Origin: Pseudonocardiaceae bacterium
GTDB lineage: Bacteria; Actinomycetota; Actinomycetes; Mycobacteriales; Pseudonocardiaceae
Direction: 5' to 3'
Assembly: GCA_025924655.1 (NCBI GenBank)
Contig: JAICHZ010000003.1
Coordinates: 1-38,044 of the forward strand
Length of the DNA: 38,044 bases
The notes below the pieces were generated by a model. It was not told where the DNA came from. It worked only from the letters and a program-made list of their open reading frames with translations, and made no database searches. How positions within the stretch are numbered: position 1 is the first letter of the stretch; the number at the start of each line of letters is the position of its first letter. Positions 34,197-38,044 of the stretch are shown here, piece by piece. The translations under genes and the position numbers were made by a program.

Positions 34197-36854
34197 TCAG
34201 GACTTTCCGTCGGCCTGCATGACGAACGGGTCGATGCCGGCCAGCGCCTCGGCCCCGGTTGCGCCGGTCGGCGGCCGGTAGTGCGGGGACTTCGCGGCGC
34301 TGAAGTCCGGGATGTCATGCCCGGTCCACAGCGCCTTGTCCTCATCCCACCAGACCAGCGCCTTGCGCTCGCTCCAGGGCTTGCCGTCGGGATCGGCCGA
34401 GGCCCGGTTGTAGAGGATTCGGCGGTTGGCCGGCCAGGCCCAACCCCACTGCTTGGCCACCCAATCCTGCTGTATCCCGGGCTTGCGTCGGGACGCCTGG
34501 TTGATCCCGTTGGTGTAGACCCCGCAGTAGATCCAGCAACCGCAGGCCGTCGAGCCGTCCTCATTGAGCTGTTCGTAAGAGGTCAGCGGGCCACCCTCGG
34601 CATCCCAGCCGTTGATCTCGGCCAGCACCGCCTCCGCCTCAGGTTCGGCGATCTCGGGGCGGGCGGGAGAACTCTTGGTGGGGTAGTCCCAGGTGAGATC
34701 CAGGATCGGGCGATCCATCTCATCCGTGCTCGATGCCAGCTTCTCCCGGATGATCCGGCCGAGGTGGAAGGTGAACCATAGGTCGCTTCGCGCGTCACCG
34801 GACGGCTCGACGGCCTGGTGGTGCCACTGCAGCATCCGCTGGGTGTTGGTGAAGCTGCCGTCCTTTTCGGTGTGCGCCGCGGCAGGCAGGAAGAAGACCT
34901 CGGTGCCGATGTCTTCCGTTGTCAACTCGCCGGACTCGATCTCCGGGCTGTCCTTCCACCAGGTGGCGCTTTCGATCAGCGAGAAGTCCCGGACCACTAA
35001 CCATTCCAGATTGGCCATGCCCAGCCGCTGCATCTTGGCGTTGGCCGAACCGACCGCGGGGTTCTCGCCCATCAGAAAATAGCCCTTGCAGTCCCCTGCA
35101 AGCTGGGCCATCACCGTCTCGTAAGTGGAGTGGCTGCCGGTGAGCCTGGGCAGATAGTCGAAGCAGAAGTCGTTCTCTGGAATGGCCGCCGGGCCCCACC
35201 ACGCCTTGAGTAGGCTGACGGTGTAGGCCCGCATCTCCGCCCAGTAGCTCTTTTTCGGCGACTCACCCTGGATGAATGAGTCGAGGTCCTGGTGGGAATG
35301 CGCGTGGGGCATCGGGATGTAGCCGGGCAGCAGGTTAAACAGCGTCGGGATGTCCGTACTGCCTTGGATCGACGAGTGCCCGCGCAACGCCATGATCCCG
35401 CCGCCGGGGCGGCCGATGTTGCCCAGCAGCTGCTGGAGTATCGCCGCGGTGCGGATGTACTGCACACCCACGGTGTGCTGAGTCCAGCCGACCGAGTAGA
35501 CGAACGCACTGGTGCGCTCTCGCCCGGAGTTCTCGCTGAGCAGTTCGCACACCTGGAGGAAGGTGTCGACCGGCACGCCGGTGATGTCGGAAACCATCTC
35601 GGGGGTGTACCGGGCGTAGTGTTTTTTGAGTACCTGGAAGACGCACCGAGGGTGCTCCAACGTCGGGTCGACCTGCGGGACTCCGCTGATCGCGGCGCCA
35701 CCTGAGCCGTGCGACTCGCCGCGCCCGGACTGGTGCACGCCCTTTGTGCTCTTGCCGCCGTTCTTGCCGCCGACCTTGTCCTGATACTCCTGGTCGCGGT
35801 GCCCGGACGCGGCCTGGACCTCCATTCCTTCGTACTGCCAGGTGTGGAAGTCATAGGTGCGCTCGTCGGGATCGAGCCCGGAGAACACGCCCGCCAGGTC
35901 CTCGGTGTCCTGGAAATCCTCGGTGAGGATGGTTCCGGCGTTGGTGTAGGCGACCACGTAATCGCGGAAAAATTTGTCGTTGGCCAAGACGTAGTTGATG
36001 ATTCCACCGAGGAAGGCGATATCGGTGCCGGCGCGCAGCGGAACGTGAAGATCGGCTAACGCACTGGTCCGGGTGAACCGCGGGTCTACGTGAATGACCT
36101 TCGCCCCGCGGGCTTTGGCCTCCATCACCCACTGGAATCCCACCGGGTGGCACTCGGCCATGTTCGAGCCCTCGATGAGGATGCAATCAGAGTTCTGCAA
36201 GTCCTGCTGGAAGGTCGTCGCGCCGCCGCGACCGAAGCTGGTCCCCAAACTGGGGACGGTGGAAGAGTGTCAAATACGGGCCTGATTCTCGATCTGCACC
36301 GCGCCCAGCGCGGTGAACAGCTTCTTGATCAGGTAGTTCTCCTCATTGTCCAGGGTGGCCCCGCCCAGGCTGGCGAAGCCGAGCGTGCGCCGGGTGCGCT
36401 TGCCCTCGACCTCCCACTGCCAGCCCTCCCGACGGGTCTTGATCACCCGGTCGGCAATCATGTCCATCGCCTGGTCCAGCGGGAGTATTTCCCATTCCGT
36501 GCTGTGCGGACGCCGGTAGAGCACCTCGTACTTGCGCGCCGAACCGGTGACGAGCTGCATCGTCGACGACCCCCGCGGGCACAGCCTGCCGCGGCTGACC
36601 GGCGAATCCGGGTCACCCTCGACCTGGACGACCTTCTCGTTTTTCACATAGACGTTCTGGCCGCACCCCACCGCGCAGAACGGACACACCGACTTGACGA
36701 CCTTGTCCGCGGTCGCGGTGCGGGCTTTGAGATGCTTGCTGTGGGCGCTCTTGGCCGCGGCGCCCCGCCCGAGCGGATCCGCACCGGTCAGCTGCCGGTA
36801 GACCGGCCACCCCTCGATCCAGCTCCTCATGCCGCTCCCTTCGGTTCCACTCAC
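34197..36854 (-). CDS. fdhA: Selenocysteine-containing formate dehydrogenase alpha subunit (Sec = UGA at 36272-36270; ORFs 36270..36854 and 34197..36248 are one gene; alternative start 36830)
   Basis: CPFCAVGCGQNVYV...GRLCPRG [4Fe-4S]/Moco N-terminus; QIENQARI-U-HSSTVPSLGTSFGRGGATT spans the UGA; frames identical. Confidence 0.93.
36241..36272 (-). promoter_or_regulatory. Sec UGA plus bacterial SECIS-like hairpin
   Basis: UGA CACUCUUCCACC GUCCCC-AGUUU-GGGGAC; 6-bp perfect stem 12 nt after UGA, apical loop contains GU. Confidence 0.75.
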
Positions 36855-37780
36855 GAGCTCTTCTTGGGCCGCCCGCGGCGCTTGGCTGGACGGTCCGCCA
36901 CCGTGTCTCGAACCTTGTCCACCGCCGCCGCGGCAGCGCCGACGGTCTTGAGTACAGCGGGCTTGGCGGGGGTGTGTGGGTGCGGCCGGGTCGGCGCGAG
37001 CTTCTTCGCTGTGAGCAGTTTTTCGCCCAGCTCGCGGCGCTCGTCGTCAGACATGACCGATTTCAGCTGCAGGAACAGCTTCTCTTCGTAGGCGACGTGC
37101 TTGCGCAGTAGCAGCACCAGCTGCTCCACCAGGTCGTCGAACTCATCGGTGTCGGACTCGAGCTTGCCCAGCGCGGTCAGCGTGTCCTTGCCCTGCTGCT
37201 CCTGCTCGATGGCCTCGTCCGCCCAGCGGTCTCCGTCGGGCATCGCCTGGCGCACCGCGGGCCAGAAGTACTCCTCCTCGACCGCCTCATGCTGGGACAG
37301 CTTCACCGTGATCATGTCGACGATCGACTTGCGGCGTGACATCTGCGCGGCACTGCCGCCGGTGGCGTGGCTGGGCAGCGTCTCGAGCTGTTCCTGTAGC
37401 GCCTTGACCTGGTTGTGGTCCCGAGTGAGCACCACCAGCGCGTCATGGTCGTCGTCGGGGTCCTGGATCTCGCCGGGCTCGGCATCGCGCTGCTGCGCCG
37501 CTGCCTGCATCTGGGCGTCCGCGGCGACCCGGCTCTTGATCCAGTTGAGCACGCCCTCCTTGGTCGTGGGGTTCTCGGCCTCAGCGCCCAGCAGGTACTG
37601 CGCGCTGGGCAGCGCACCCGGGCGTTGCCGTTCGGCCTCGGTGTAGGTGTCGCTGCCGTCAGCTGGCATACCGGTGGCTATCAGGTAGGCCTGCCCCGCC
37701 GGCACCCCCAACCGCCGCCCGATCGCGGGATAGTCGTGCCCCTGCTCCAACAATGCCCGAATCTGGTCTCTCGTGGGCAC
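36851..37780 (-). CDS. Hemerythrin-like (HHE) protein with N-terminal HTH-like segment and C-terminal AT-hook-like tail
   Basis: HHE-type ligand pattern LTRDHNQ, LSQHEAVEEEYFWP, LRKHVAYEEKLF; tail ADRPAKRRGRPKKSS; overlaps fdhA start. Confidence 0.85.
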   Translation of the reverse strand: MPTRDQIRALLEQGHDYPAIGRRLGVPAGQAYLIATGMPADGSDTYTEAERQRPGALPSAQYLLGAEAENPTTKEGVLNWIKSRVAADAQMQAAAQQRDAEPGEIQDPDDDHDALVVLTRDHNQVKALQEQLETLPSHATGGSAAQMSRRKSIVDMITVKLSQHEAVEEEYFWPAVRQAMPDGDRWADEAIEQEQQGKDTLTALGKLESDTDEFDDLVEQLVLLLRKHVAYEEKLFLQLKSVMSDDERRELGEKLLTAKKLAPTRPHPHTPAKPAVLKTVGAAAAAVDKVRDTVADRPAKRRGRPKKSS

Positions 37781-37938
37781 GCGCTACCTCCTGCTGCTGC
37801 GAGCAACACTGCGGCTGACATACCCGCCGTGTCGCCACGGAAACCGACGCACGCCGCTCTGTTTGGTTGCGACTGGTCCGGGAAGTTCCGTTGTGGCTGG
37901 TCGACCGTCGGATCCAGTCGGGCACAGGAGGCTGAGAC

Positions 37939-38044
37939 ATGTCGAACGCTGCACGGTCCGCTGTGCCCTATCAGCAGGTGATGACCGACTCAGCGGATGG
38001 ATCGCTAGCCCGGGATGCGACGCGTATCGTGTTGCGTCCGATCG
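37939..38044 (+). CDS. Start of a protein running off the window (unknown; possibly GPR1/FUN34/YaaH-like, weak)
   Basis: aggagg RBS then MSNAARSAVPYQQVMTDSADGSLARDATRIVLRPI... open to the window end. Confidence 0.45.
   Translation, partial: MSNAARSAVPYQQVMTDSADGSLARDATRIVLRPI

Noticed and set aside
34165-34199. Second UGA of fdhA as a second selenocysteine codon with its own SECIS
   Set aside because: Only a weak 4-bp stem follows at the wrong distance and the expected residue is Trp; kept as an anomaly, not called Sec.

Overview
High-GC actinobacterial chromosome segment, probably Pseudonocardiales-like (inferred from gene content and codon style). It opens with the cell-division/cell-wall signalling operon fhaA-fhaB-pstP-rodA-pbpA-pknA-pknB. 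Next come trpG/pabA, a class E sortase, crgA, a rhomboid protease and a cyclophilin. A His-rich LAQTG surface protein lies beside a DUF5134-YcnI-CopC/CopD copper-type operon. After that are a P450, DedA, a MEDS-HATPase regulator, an FNT transporter, CsbD, a TrmH-type methylase, Ku and a SigB/SigF-type sigma factor. The window ends with a formate dehydrogenase operon (hemerythrin-like protein, fdhA, fdhB, nrfD-like). Main points of interest: (1) fdhA is one continuous frame with two in-frame UGAs, one a canonical Sec site with a SECIS-like hairpin and one at an expected Trp position. (2) A 63-64 bp palindromic repeat abuts the 3' end of minus-strand genes in three places, with one diverged relative. 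(3) A decayed aldo/keto reductase has an internal deletion plus a 1-nt frameshift. (4) A hemerythrin-like protein carries a C-terminal AT-hook-like tail. (5) A 13-bp-arm hairpin covers the trpG start codon. (6) Two small membrane ORFs (51 and 29 aa) are missing from the ORF track. (7) A structured leader precedes a His-rich LAxTG protein near its likely sortase. No CRISPR array, tRNA, rRNA or intact transposase was recognised. All calls are by eye; no searches were run.
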